64,000 nucleotides of DNA from Lysinibacillus odysseyi (GTDB lineage Bacteria; Bacillota; Bacilli; Bacillales_A; Planococcaceae): assembly GCA_014595895.1 (NCBI GenBank), contig JABUKB010000001.1, positions 992,001 through 1,056,000 of the forward strand, given 5' to 3'. Each line of letters starts with the position of its first letter. The stretch's first letter is position 1. Below, in pieces: positions 1 to 7,917 of the stretch. The notes beneath the pieces are model-generated. The model saw nothing but the letters and a program-made list of their open reading frames with translations. It had not been told where the DNA came from and did no database searches. A program made the translations under genes and the position numbers.

Positions 1-1
1 A

Positions 2-121
2 AGATATACGATTATTGAAAAAGAGATGGAGCATTTGACGGAGGAAGAACTCTTTGCTAAATTCGGCTACTCGAGTAAAGAGGGGTTGAAGAATCGGTAT
101 AAGCGCTTGAAAAAGAATTAG
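2..121 (+). CDS. C-terminal fragment of an unknown protein
   Basis: Only the last 39 codons are in the window; the reading frame is open from base 2 to a TAG at 119-121. The tail is strongly charged (Glu/Lys-rich, ending in KRLKKN), suggesting a helical, possibly nucleic-acid-associated C-terminus. I do not recognise the family and assign no function. It converges on comA, separated by a strong hairpin. Confidence 0.5.
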   Translation, partial: RYTIIEKEMEHLTEEELFAKFGYSSKEGLKNRYKRLKKN

Positions 122-165
122 GCGGAGTGAAATAGGTAAAAGAACGATTATACTTTTTTGAGAAA

Positions 166-206
166 AAACAGGTGAAGAAAAACAGTTCGTTTTTCTTCAC
201 CTGTTT
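166..206 (-). terminator. Strong Rho-independent terminator after comA
   Basis: A perfect 18-bp stem (166-183 with 189-206) closes a 5-base loop. Read on the minus strand it is followed by a run of T residues, as expected for termination of the comQXPA transcript. The stem is symmetrical enough that it may also end the convergent plus-strand gene. Confidence 0.85.
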
Positions 207-233
207 AAATTGAGAGGCTTCTTAGTCAGCTCT

Positions 234-851
234 TTATAATAAGTTTTTTTCTTTCACTAGCTCAATGGCCTGTATTCTTGATGATACCCCCAGTAATGAG
301 AAAAGTTGCGTTAGATAGCGTTCAACGGTACGTTGCGTAACATCAAGTTTTTCTGCAATCATTTTATTTGTATGACCTTCTATTAGCATCATCATAAGCT
401 GCTTTTCTTTATTGGTAAGCTGCAGAGTTTCATACTTATTTTGCATTTTATTTTTCAGGTAATCAACAAAATCCTGGGATATCAATAAATCCCCTTGTAC
501 AAGCGAACGAATCGTTTGAATCACCTTTTCACGGGGAGCTGTTTTAGATAAAACACCGTCCACTTTTTTCTCTACAATTAGTGGATAATAAGATTGAATA
601 TCATCACCTGTATATAGAATGATGAGCGACTTTTCATGGGCTGCTTTAATATCTGCCGCAAGTGAAATTCCATCTTGAACAGCCATGTTGACATCGATTA
701 GCAGTACATCAAAATGTGTGTCTTGCATTTTGTTGAGTACGTTCGTTGCAACTTCTTCTGTTTCAATCAAGATATCGTCCAGTCCTTGAAACAACAGTTT
801 AGATCCTTCTAAAACAATCGGATGGTCATCAATTATTAATACGGAAATCAA
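234..851 (-). CDS. comA: ComA-like response regulator
   Basis: NarL/FixJ-type response regulator, about 205 residues. The receiver domain starts with IIDDHP and has the phosphoacceptor Asp at about residue 53 (LLIDVN), the conserved Thr of YTGDD and Lys of LSKT. A LuxR-type helix-turn-helix fills the C-terminus (LTNKEKQLMMMLIEGHTNK...). Length and motif layout match Bacillus ComA (~214 aa), the regulator of surfactin-type and competence genes. I chose the TTG at 849-851, which puts the receiver start at residue 2; the frame stays open to 899 and a GTG lies at about 860. It overlaps the end of comP, so the kinase and regulator are translationally linked. Phosphorylation by ComP is inferred from family and order. 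Confidence 0.88.
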   Translation of the reverse strand: MISVLIIDDHPIVLEGSKLLFQGLDDILIETEEVATNVLNKMQDTHFDVLLIDVNMAVQDGISLAADIKAAHEKSLIILYTGDDIQSYYPLIVEKKVDGVLSKTAPREKVIQTIRSLVQGDLLISQDFVDYLKNKMQNKYETLQLTNKEKQLMMMLIEGHTNKMIAEKLDVTQRTVERYLTQLFSLLGVSSRIQAIELVKEKNLL

Positions 852-3153
852 GCACTTCACTTCTTTCAATAATTTTAATTTGAATAGATACGCCCTCATT
901 CACTTCAGAATCAATAATCATTTGCCCATTGAAAGCTTCTACTCTTTCCCGAATACCTTGCAATCCCATTGATTCACTGTGTTGGATGTCTGATACGTTA
1001 AAGCCAATACCGTCATCATGATAGATTAATTCAAATCCGGTATCTAGCTCCTGGAGATAGATTTCTACAATTTCAGACTGTGAATGTTTCAGTGCATTAT
1101 TTAATAGTTCTTGCACAATACGATAAATGACCAATGTTAATTGCTCATCTTCTAGATACAGTCGATCTAGCTTTGCTATTAACTTAAAATTAGCTCGATT
1201 TTTTGTGTACTCGAAGAGCCTCTCCAGTGCAGCGTGTAACCCGACATTTGCTAATAATGGGGGTTTTAATGTTTCGCAATAAGCCCTTAAATCATGAATA
1301 GATAAAATCAGTTGTTCATGCAGATTTTTTAGTTTGGATTTAATAGCTAATAGATCTTGTTCATATATCAATCCATCTGTTTGTCTAGCAATATGTATAT
1401 GCTCCTGTAAGAAAGTATCGTGTAATTCCTGTGCTAACTGAAATTTTTCTTCTTCTAATTTTATCCAGATCAATTTTTGAAGCCATGTTGGTTCTCTTAA
1501 ATCTGTCTTTTGAAGTTGGTTTAATTCCTCTACTAATTCTTCAATCACTTTTGTACTTTCAATAAAGCTATGTGTATAAGTAAGTAATAACTCAAGCCAT
1601 AATAATTCTTCTTCTTTCAAGCGAATCGTATGACGATTAAGAATTAGCCATCTTTTATAATCTTTGTCCTCATGAATCAAAGCAATATACTGATTGCCTT
1701 TTTTGATAATTTCAGTTGGATTTAGTGATGGAATGGATTCGATGTTAGGTAGAGGTACGTGATTATTGGTTGAGACCAGTGTCTTCGTCTCATAACTATA
1801 GGTAACTACTGCTACTTCCTTCACTTCTAAATAGGTAATGATTTCTTTTGTTAATATTTGTAGCATTTGTTCCACTCCATGAGAGTGTCCTATTTTCTCA
1901 ATTGTTAAATATAGCCTATGAATCTGATTTCCTTTGATAGAAAATAATATTTTCCTTCCACGATAATCTGTTTTTTCCTTTATATATAAGAAAATCAAGG
2001 ATGATGCAAATATAAATAAAGCTGACAAAAATAAATTGGTTGATGCCATCACTTGAATTAGATATATACCTATAATCAACCAAGCTGAGAAAACAAGGGA
2101 TAGGGTTGAATAATAACGGAAACGTGAAATGTGATAGGTAATGTCAAATAAACGTTCCGTTGTTTGCAAAAAGATAATATTAAAAGGAATCAGTAACAAG
2201 AATAATGCAGAAATATCTGCCTTCACAATCGATTGCTTAAATAATACTTGCGGTAACACATATAGTATAAGGAAGGGTAAAAATGGAACCCCTAAGCTTA
2301 TAAAGAATAATTTAAGTTGAGGTAAACGATATTTAAAATAACTGTATAGTAAAGTATAAAGAATATAAAATAATAATAATAAAAATAGGATTAAAATAAG
2401 AGCAGAAGTCCATAACCACAATTTTGGATAGAAAGCTTTAGTGAATCGTAAGAGAATGGCACTTAGCGGTATTATATAAAGGATTTTAATATTTTGAATA
2501 AAAATCCATTTTACCTTTAAGAAAGTAAAATAATTTTTCAAAAAGTGCAGCAAAATCACGAGACAAAGTAGCATACTTCCACTATTGACCATCATTCCAA
2601 TCGTATTAGTCCCGCTAGAAGCTCCTGTACTAGCATAAGCTAGCGCCACTGTTAAAATAAATAGAATTAGAAACTTCAGGTAGGGTACATAGCTTTTGTT
2701 ATAATAAAGATAAAATGCTACAGCTAATGCAACCAGAAAATAAACACTAGGCAGTATAATAAGCATGTAAAATGAATATGGGAAATCGAAAGGGTGAATA
2801 TGAATCGTAACAATTTGTCCGTTTCTCTTTTGGATAACTAGATGACTAGCCGCTGAAATTTCTTTCGTATAATGTATACTAGAAATATTATGTAAGGAGA
2901 CATTGTCCGCACTTAGGACAATGTCTCCTTTAGATATACCGTGTTTATTCGCCCAATCTGTATAAGATGATTGATTATAAGCAATTTCATTTAATTCCCA
3001 TTGTCCATTAACTGCTTTTACTCCAATGCCTAGGTAAGGCGTCATGTAAGCAATAAGAAGAACATACAATCCTAAAGCTACATATAAACTGGTGATAAAA
3101 TAAAACCAGTTTTTTGGTATTAATTTTAGCCCCATATAGGTTGTTTTTGACAA
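829..3153 (-). CDS. comP: ComP-like membrane sensor histidine kinase
   Basis: A 774-residue polytopic kinase, close to the usual ComP length (~770). After TM1 comes an extracytoplasmic PDZ-like segment (KGDIVLSADNVSL), then a long block of transmembrane helices (~residues 130-400). The cytoplasmic part has a HisKA_3 box with the phosphoacceptor His at about 578 (QELHDTFLQ) and a HATPase domain with N-box QELLNNALKHSQ and G-boxes DDGIGFN and GLQGIRER. It should sense the modified ComX peptide and phosphorylate ComA. The first start is TTG at 3151-3153, inside the 3' end of comX1; an ATG lies at 3133-3135. The 5' end overlapping comX matches the normal comQXPA arrangement. Confidence 0.9.
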   Translation of the reverse strand: MSKTTYMGLKLIPKNWFYFITSLYVALGLYVLLIAYMTPYLGIGVKAVNGQWELNEIAYNQSSYTDWANKHGISKGDIVLSADNVSLHNISSIHYTKEISAASHLVIQKRNGQIVTIHIHPFDFPYSFYMLIILPSVYFLVALAVAFYLYYNKSYVPYLKFLILFILTVALAYASTGASSGTNTIGMMVNSGSMLLCLVILLHFLKNYFTFLKVKWIFIQNIKILYIIPLSAILLRFTKAFYPKLWLWTSALILILFLLLLFYILYTLLYSYFKYRLPQLKLFFISLGVPFLPFLILYVLPQVLFKQSIVKADISALFLLLIPFNIIFLQTTERLFDITYHISRFRYYSTLSLVFSAWLIIGIYLIQVMASTNLFLSALFIFASSLIFLYIKEKTDYRGRKILFSIKGNQIHRLYLTIEKIGHSHGVEQMLQILTKEIITYLEVKEVAVVTYSYETKTLVSTNNHVPLPNIESIPSLNPTEIIKKGNQYIALIHEDKDYKRWLILNRHTIRLKEEELLWLELLLTYTHSFIESTKVIEELVEELNQLQKTDLREPTWLQKLIWIKLEEEKFQLAQELHDTFLQEHIHIARQTDGLIYEQDLLAIKSKLKNLHEQLILSIHDLRAYCETLKPPLLANVGLHAALERLFEYTKNRANFKLIAKLDRLYLEDEQLTLVIYRIVQELLNNALKHSQSEIVEIYLQELDTGFELIYHDDGIGFNVSDIQHSESMGLQGIRERVEAFNGQMIIDSEVNEGVSIQIKIIERSEVLDFRINN

Positions 3154-3284
3154 ACCGTCCCATTAAAAGCTTCCAGGATCGCCTTTGTTTCTAATTCATT
3201 AACCCCTACTAAAGAAATCTTGTTTTCTTTTAATAACTGTAGGATTTGTGTGTTTTCTTGTAAATATTGAATAAATTTAATCAT
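3126..3284 (-). CDS. comX: ComX pre-pheromone, copy 1 (comP-proximal)
   Basis: A 52-codon gene. The product starts MIKFIQYLQEN and ends CQKQPIWG. ComX precursors are 50-70 aa, with a conserved hydrophobic leader and a variable tail whose Trp is prenylated by ComQ; here the Trp is the second-last residue. It lies between comQ-related sequence and comP on the same strand, and its last codons overlap comP. The upstream sequence gga-att-tta-ATG follows a relic of the comQ 3' end, so ribosome delivery may differ from copy 2. It differs from copy 2 at only two residues, Q16 here versus E16 and T43 versus A43. Confidence 0.85.
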   Translation of the reverse strand: MIKFIQYLQENTQILQLLKENKISLVGVNELETKAILEAFNGTVCQKQPIWG

Positions 3285-3490
3285 TAAAATTCCTCATTCC
3301 TTTAAAATTTTTAAGTAATTTTCATTTTTAACACTTAAATTCACTGTTGCGATTAGATCTAATGGCAGGTACTTGAATAAAATATTCAATTGCTAAAGCA
3401 TAGGTGGTAGCGCTATCATTTTCCCGTATATTGGTTAAAAGGATATCTCTAACGTTTCTAATAATTCATTTTGATTGTAATAATCTGGGG
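3285..3490 (-). pseudogene. Degenerate duplicate of the comQ 3' end
   Basis: This stretch aligns with the last ~190 bases of the intact comQ (about 3767-3960), from the shared tail next to the comX start back through cognate AGCATAGGT and TTGGTTAA blocks. Substitutions and small indels have destroyed the frame. It marks the upstream arm of the tandem duplication that produced two comX genes. No function is proposed beyond possibly supplying the comX1 ribosome binding region. Confidence 0.7.
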
Positions 3491-3529
3491 ATATCATTTA
3501 CTCTAGAGTAAAATGTTGTGTAAACAACG

Positions 3530-3598
3530 AAAAGAACATATACATCTAAAATTATATATAGACTAGTGATGAAATAAAACCAGCTTTTTGTACTAATT
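3530..3598 (-). pseudogene. Degenerate duplicate of the comP 5' end
   Basis: About 70 bases downstream of comX2 match the first codons of comP (bases ~3060-3125), sharing the blocks AAATAAAACCAG and TAATTTTAGCCCCATATAGG. The frame is broken by stops (TAG soon after the comX2 stop), so it cannot encode a kinase. It is the downstream part of the duplicated unit. Confidence 0.65.
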
Positions 3599-3757
3599 TT
3601 AGCCCCATATAGGTTGCTTTTGACAAACAGCTCCATTAAAAGCTTCCAGAATCGCCTTTGTTTCTAATTCATTAACCCCTACTAAAGAGATCTTATTTTC
3701 TTTTAACAACTCTAGGATTTGTGTGTTTTCTTGTAAATACTGAATAAATTTAATCAT
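3599..3757 (-). CDS. comX: ComX pre-pheromone, copy 2 (comQ-proximal)
   Basis: A second intact 52-codon comX, 473 bases from copy 1 and nearly identical in protein (two substitutions). It keeps the CQKQPIWG tail with the Trp that ComQ should prenylate. It starts nine bases after the comQ stop, the normal tight comQ-comX spacing, so this is probably the original position. Having two intact copies argues for selection or a recent duplication. Which copy supplies most pheromone cannot be read from sequence. Confidence 0.85.
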   Translation of the reverse strand: MIKFIQYLQENTQILELLKENKISLVGVNELETKAILEAFNGAVCQKQPIWG

Positions 3758-3766
3758 TTCAATTCC

Positions 3767-4669
3767 TCATTCCATTAAAATTTTTAAGTAATTTTTATTT
3801 TTTGCACTAAAATTTGCTGTTTCAATAAGAGCTAACGCAGAATACTTGTATAAATTTTTAATCGTTAAAGCATAGGTAATAGCGCCATTACTTTCCAATA
3901 AATTGGTTAAATCAGTACTTAAAGTCCCCAATGATTCATCTTGATGATAATATTCTTTTAACTTCTTAGAGAGATCATTTTGAAGAGAAAAAATATAAAT
4001 AATAGGTAATGAGTATTTTTTATTTAGTAAATCGTTTTTAAGATTCCATTCTTTTAAGTCCTGAATATCATTTTTAATTTGCTGTATGATACCAAGGGCT
4101 GTAGCATATTCTTCAACTTCTGCTGACTTTTTGCCTTGAGCAAGAATGAAACCAACTAGACAACTCATCGCCGTAAGGGAACCCGATTTTTGTGTAATCA
4201 TTTGTAAATAAGACGACTCATCCCGACAAACATTTAATAAATCTAGCTGCTGACCATTAATACTTAATAAAGTGTAGTTTTGAAGCGTTTGTAGAGCAAA
4301 TTCTCGATGTTTAAAATTACTTTGTAGCAGTACTTTAGCAGCTAGGGTCATCATTGCTAGCACTGCATTTAAAGAAAATTCAGGCTTTTTCGTCCAGATA
4401 TAATCGGTATCGTGATCTTGCAAATCATCAATAATATCAAATGACAATATAAGCAATTCAATAGCAGCGCCAACCTTATAAATTTCTTTATTAAAAGAAT
4501 TTGCATTTTCCTGGTAATGGATGACACACAAAGTACCAAAAGGATAGCCAAAGCTCTCTTTTTCTAAAAAAAAGTTTCTTATTAGCTCTCTTAATTCATC
4601 TTCAATCCATTTTTCCGTAGTAAGAATTGTATCTAATGATGAACTGATTTTTTTATGTATTACCTCAAT
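3767..4669 (-). CDS. comQ: ComQ isoprenyl transferase for ComX
   Basis: Polyprenyl-synthase-fold protein that attaches an isoprenoid to the ComX tryptophan. It has a first Asp-rich motif DDLQD at about residues 81-85 (FDIIDDLQDHD) and a second, looser one (KNDIQD). From a canonical start (TTG at 4529-4531) it would be only 254 aa and lose N-terminal helices. Upstream the frame stays open through helical sequence to ATT at 4667-4669, eight bases after an AGGAGG (minus strand), giving 300 aa, the usual ComQ length. No ATG, GTG, TTG or CTG lies in between, so I infer a rare ATT start. It is the first gene of the comQXPA unit. Confidence 0.85.
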   Translation of the reverse strand: MEVIHKKISSSLDTILTTEKWIEDELRELIRNFFLEKESFGYPFGTLCVIHYQENANSFNKEIYKVGAAIELLILSFDIIDDLQDHDTDYIWTKKPEFSLNAVLAMMTLAAKVLLQSNFKHREFALQTLQNYTLLSINGQQLDLLNVCRDESSYLQMITQKSGSLTAMSCLVGFILAQGKKSAEVEEYATALGIIQQIKNDIQDLKEWNLKNDLLNKKYSLPIIYIFSLQNDLSKKLKEYYHQDESLGTLSTDLTNLLESNGAITYALTIKNLYKYSALALIETANFSAKNKNYLKILME

Positions 4670-4935
4670 TATTTACACCTCCTTTATTAATAGCAATTAA
4701 TAGTTATATTATCAAAAAAGATGAAGTGTTTCCATATTTATTCAAATTAAAATTATAGATTTTAGGATATAAGATTCAGAAGAATACTGATTTAGTTTAA
4801 TAGACTATTAAGCTAGGTAAATAATGCGTTAAAGATAGAGGTAGAGCAGTTTTTAATTGAACATTTATATGGAGTGTAGAAACTGCAGATTATGATTTTA
4901 TAGAATAATAAAATAGTAAGAATGAATCTAAAAAG
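4670..4935. other. Intergenic region upstream of comQ
   Basis: AT-rich and without a credible ORF. It holds the comQ ribosome binding site (AAGGAGGTG on the minus strand at about 4677-4685) and must contain the comQ promoter, but I could not pick a convincing -35/-10 pair at a workable distance from the RBS. Confidence 0.4.
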
Positions 4936-4957
4936 CCCCTGTGATCGTTCACAGGGG
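4936..4957 (-). terminator. Terminator after the HTH/DUF2975 operon
   Basis: Perfect 9-bp GC-rich stem (CCCCTGTGA / TCACAGGGG) with a 4-base loop, followed on the minus strand by CTTTTTAG. It lies ~95 bases after the stop of the HTH gene at 5051. Confidence 0.8.
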
Positions 4958-5050
4958 TCTCATTCATTATTTTGTTGTTGGTACGGTTGATAGAAATACC
5001 TTCTTAGAAAGAGGCGCGTCCTCTTACAATAATCAATATATTTTGCTAAG

Positions 5051-5275
5051 TTAAGTTTCGTCTGTTTCCTCATCTGGTACATATTCTAAAATATCACCAG
5101 GCTGGCAGTCGAGTGCTTTGCAAATGGCTTCTAATGTAGAGAAACGAATGGCTTTCGCTTTACCGTTTTTCAGAATAGAAAGATTGGCCATCGTGATACC
5201 AACTTTTTCTGTTAGTTCAGTGACACTCATTTTTCGTTTTGCGAGCATTATATCAATATGAATAATAATTGCCAT
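5051..5275 (-). CDS. Small Xre-family HTH regulator
   Basis: A 74-residue protein that is almost entirely one Cro/C1-type helix-turn-helix (MLAKRKMSVTELTEKVGI...NLSILKNGKAKAIRFSTLEAICKAL), ending in an acidic tail. I start it at ATG 5273-5275 because AGGTGG sits five bases upstream; the GTG nine bases earlier has no RBS. Such short regulators are typically paired with DUF2975 membrane proteins (the YozG/YoaS type of B. subtilis), and the DUF2975 gene is directly upstream here. The target is unknown; autoregulation of the pair is likely. Confidence 0.85.
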   Translation of the reverse strand: MAIIIHIDIMLAKRKMSVTELTEKVGITMANLSILKNGKAKAIRFSTLEAICKALDCQPGDILEYVPDEETDET

Positions 5276-5285
5276 TATGTCCACC

Positions 5286-5768
5286 TCATATCATTAAGTC
5301 ATTTTCAGATTTAATGTCAACCGCTTCTTGCAGTAGCTTTTGCAGCACGGCAGCAAATACCGCAATGACAAATGATGCAAAAGGAACAATCAGACCGACA
5401 AAAATCACGCCTGGTGCATCATCTAGCTCAGCAAATATATAAAACATCGGTAAAGTCAGCAAATGCAAAATACTGATGATGACTGCATAATGTTTAATGC
5501 ATTTCAATGGACGAACAGCAAGCGGAGAAAAAGCCATTTTCCGATCGATATGACGCAGAAGCTGGAAGGCCTGATACAATGCCATATAAAACGGGATGGC
5601 AGATGCGTAAAAAATACCCATTACGACATATTGCAAAAAGGCAAAGTCAGGTACGATCTGTGCAGTAATACGCCCTAGCGCAGGGACTAAAAAAATACAG
5701 ATGATTAAAACAGGCAGCCCGATGATGCAAACTGCTATTTTCAAAAACAAAGTGGACACTTTATCCAT
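5286..5768 (-). CDS. DUF2975 membrane protein
   Basis: A 160-residue protein with four clear transmembrane helices and a basic loop (RHIDRKMAFSP) between helices 2 and 3, the typical DUF2975 layout. Start ATG 5766-5768 is preferred: AGGTG lies seven bases upstream, whereas the GTG at 5777 has nothing. It is first in a two-gene operon with the Xre regulator; its stop is ten bases from the regulator start. Biochemical function of the family is unknown; a membrane-bound modulator of its HTH partner is a guess. Confidence 0.8.
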   Translation of the reverse strand: MDKVSTLFLKIAVCIIGLPVLIICIFLVPALGRITAQIVPDFAFLQYVVMGIFYASAIPFYMALYQAFQLLRHIDRKMAFSPLAVRPLKCIKHYAVIISILHLLTLPMFYIFAELDDAPGVIFVGLIVPFASFVIAVFAAVLQKLLQEAVDIKSENDLMI

Positions 5769-5799
5769 TTGTAACACCTCACAATGATTTTATATATTA

Positions 5800-5828
5800 A
5801 ATATAAACAAATATTTATCGTTTTTCAA
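5800..5828 (-). promoter_or_regulatory. Sigma-A-type promoter for DUF2975-HTH operon
   Basis: On the minus strand TTGAAA (5823-5828) and TATATT (5800-5805) are separated by exactly 17 bases, ~30 bases ahead of the DUF2975 start. Surrounding TATCGAT/ATCG repeats could be operator sequence for the HTH protein, which is speculation. Confidence 0.6.
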
Positions 5829-5961
5829 TAAAAAAATATCGATAAGAGGAATTTTTATTTTTGAAAAATAGCATGATGAAAGCAGTTGCCAATGCAATAT
5901 GATGAATTGATTCCGCATCAACGGGCAGTAATTTATTGCAGATCAACCAATTTCCAAAGTA

Positions 5962-6004
5962 AAACATGCAGGCAACGTATGATTAGTACGTTGCCTGCAT
6001 GTTT
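5962..6004 (-). terminator. Terminator after the luciferase-like monooxygenase
   Basis: A perfect 18-bp stem (5962-5979 with 5987-6004) with a 7-base loop, immediately after the stop codon and followed by TTTTAC on the minus strand. Confidence 0.85.
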
Positions 6005-6005
6005 T

Positions 6006-7064
6006 TTAACGAATGCCGTTTTCAATTTCCCAGCGTTCCACTTCTGCACGCACGATCGGTGCTACCTCTTTACCGAAAAGTTCAATGGCACGCATAACTT
6101 CCGCGTGTGGCATGGAACCAACTGGTACGTGAAGCATAAAGCGTGTAACGCCAACATTTTTTCGCAGATAGATAATTTTTTCGGCAACAGTCTGCACATC
6201 GCCTACATACAGTGCACCTTCTAAGCTACGTGCCTGGTCAAATGTTTCTTTTGTATACTCACCCCAGCCGCGTTCTCGTCCAAGCTTGCTCATGGCATAC
6301 TGTATAGATGGGAAGAATTTTTCTACAGCCTCTTCCGTGGTATCGGCGATAAAACCGTGGGAGTGTGAGGCAATTTGCAGCTTTGATGTATCATGTCCTG
6401 CATCACGAGCAGCACGGTAATATAGCTCGACCATACGTGTGAAGTATAAGGGACTGCCACCGATAATAGCTAATGTAATCGGCAGCCCTAATTGTCCAGC
6501 ACGCACAGCAGATTTCGGTGTCCCGCCGCTTGCGATCCAAATGGGAATTTGCTTCTGTACAGGACGCGGGTAAATACCGCGTCCAGAAATAGAAGGGCGG
6601 TGTTTGCCGGTCGATGTGACGATTTCGTTTTGTTGGATATTAAGCAGTAAATCTAATTTCTCTTCAAATAGCTCTTCATAATCATCTAAACTGTAGCCAA
6701 ATAACGGGAATGATTCGATAAACGACCCACGTCCTGCCATAATTTCGGCGCGGCCATTCGATAAGCCATCCAATGTCGCAAATTCTTCATATACGCGTAC
6801 TGGATCATCAGAAGATAGCACGGTTACGGCACTTGTTAGGCGAATATTTTTTGTCTGTGTAGCAGCCGCCGCTAGCAGGACAGCAGGAGCAGATGCTGCA
6901 TAGTCAGCGCGGTGATGTTCACCGACACCGAAAATATCGAGCCCCACTTGATCCGCTAAAATAATTTCCTCGACAACTTCCCGTAAACGCTCTGCATGAC
7001 TAATTGTCTGTCCCGTTTGCATATCGGGTGTCGTTTCAACAAATGTTGTAATTCCTAATTCCAT
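6006..7064 (-). CDS. LLM-class flavin-dependent oxidoreductase
   Basis: A 352-residue bacterial luciferase-like monooxygenase (FMN/F420 TIM-barrel). Visible family features: N-terminal MELGITTF strand, the conserved GVGEHH block, SAVTVLSSDDPVRVYEEFATLDGLSNGRAE, and IWIASGGTP in the second half. Physiological substrate is unknown. Start ATG 7062-7064 follows AGGAGG by nine bases; the frame extends to 7088 without support. Transcribed alone, with its own terminator. Confidence 0.88.
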   Translation of the reverse strand: MELGITTFVETTPDMQTGQTISHAERLREVVEEIILADQVGLDIFGVGEHHRADYAASAPAVLLAAAATQTKNIRLTSAVTVLSSDDPVRVYEEFATLDGLSNGRAEIMAGRGSFIESFPLFGYSLDDYEELFEEKLDLLLNIQQNEIVTSTGKHRPSISGRGIYPRPVQKQIPIWIASGGTPKSAVRAGQLGLPITLAIIGGSPLYFTRMVELYYRAARDAGHDTSKLQIASHSHGFIADTTEEAVEKFFPSIQYAMSKLGRERGWGEYTKETFDQARSLEGALYVGDVQTVAEKIIYLRKNVGVTRFMLHVPVGSMPHAEVMRAIELFGKEVAPIVRAEVERWEIENGIR

Positions 7065-7218
7065 AAAATCCAACCTCCTACGTTTCACTCATTATAATCC
7101 TTTTAAAGGGAAATGACTGTTTTTAAACCTTGCATATGGGGAACTAGGAAATAAAGAAGAAATCGTTTCAAGAACAGAACAAGCCCGGTTTTTGCAATAT
7201 GTATTATTGCTGCCCTCC

Positions 7219-7767
7219 TTAGCGGCTTTTCGTGAATTCTATCAGCATATTATTCAGCTGTTCGACCGATTGCTCAAAATCGCGTCCTACCCATTCGATA
7301 ATCATGCCGATAATAGCATTCGCTTGATAGCTCGCTAAATATTCACTGTCGGAAACAGCTAATTGTTCCTCGATCGACTCTAATAAATAAGCGCGAATGA
7401 TATCGAATAAATCATAATAATACATCAATGGGGCTTTGCGATTAAAGACGATTTTATAAAAACGGCTGAATTTTTCGACATGATGAAAGATGCGAACCAT
7501 GTGCGGTTCTACATTTTCGATGGCGTAATTCGTTAAATGGTAAGGTTCGTAATAAGCGAAACGTAAATCTTCCGTAATCTCATGAAAATAATGAGAGAAT
7601 AGATCATCGATGCTTTGGAAGTGCAAATAAAATGTACCGCGATTGACTTTTGCCGTTTTGCATAGTTCAGAAATAGAAATTTTTTCGAGCGGTTTTGTTT
7701 CCAGTAAATGCAATAAAGCGCTTTGCAAATTTTCAGTTGTTTTCACAACCCGTAAATCTTTTTTCAT
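7219..7767 (-). CDS. TetR/AcrR-family repressor
   Basis: A 182-residue regulator. The N-terminal HTH is clear (ISISELCKTAKVNRGTFYLHF), followed by a ligand-binding helical domain with aromatic segments (YYEPYHL, YYYDLFDIIR). It is divergent from an SDR gene, and matching inverted repeats lie beside both start regions, so it probably represses both itself and the dehydrogenase. The inducer is unknown; a small metabolite handled by the SDR is the obvious guess. Confidence 0.88.
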   Translation of the reverse strand: MKKDLRVVKTTENLQSALLHLLETKPLEKISISELCKTAKVNRGTFYLHFQSIDDLFSHYFHEITEDLRFAYYEPYHLTNYAIENVEPHMVRIFHHVEKFSRFYKIVFNRKAPLMYYYDLFDIIRAYLLESIEEQLAVSDSEYLASYQANAIIGMIIEWVGRDFEQSVEQLNNMLIEFTKSR

Positions 7768-7775
7768 GAAATACT

Positions 7776-7893
7776 CCTTTATTGAACAGTTTTGATTTCA
7801 TTTGTTTAGTTATGTACAAATTCAATTTTTCTGTCGATTGAATCGATATTTTCTATCTATTATAATTTATAAAGAACAGTTGTTCAATAAAGG
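7776..7893. promoter_or_regulatory. Divergent TetR/SDR control region with paired operators
   Basis: CCTTTATTGAACA (7776-7788) and its exact reverse complement TGTTCAATAAAGG (7881-7893) flank the region. The second lies in the near-palindrome GAACAGTTGTTC. Between them is a near-consensus promoter for the SDR: TTGAAT (7838-7843), 17 bases, TATAAT (7861-7866). The predicted start near 7873 falls at the edge of the right-hand operator, a placement that allows repression by roadblock or occlusion. The left operator lies just ahead of the TetR RBS. Confidence 0.7.
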
Positions 7894-7917
7894 ACAGATG
7901 CATAGGAGGATGTCAAG

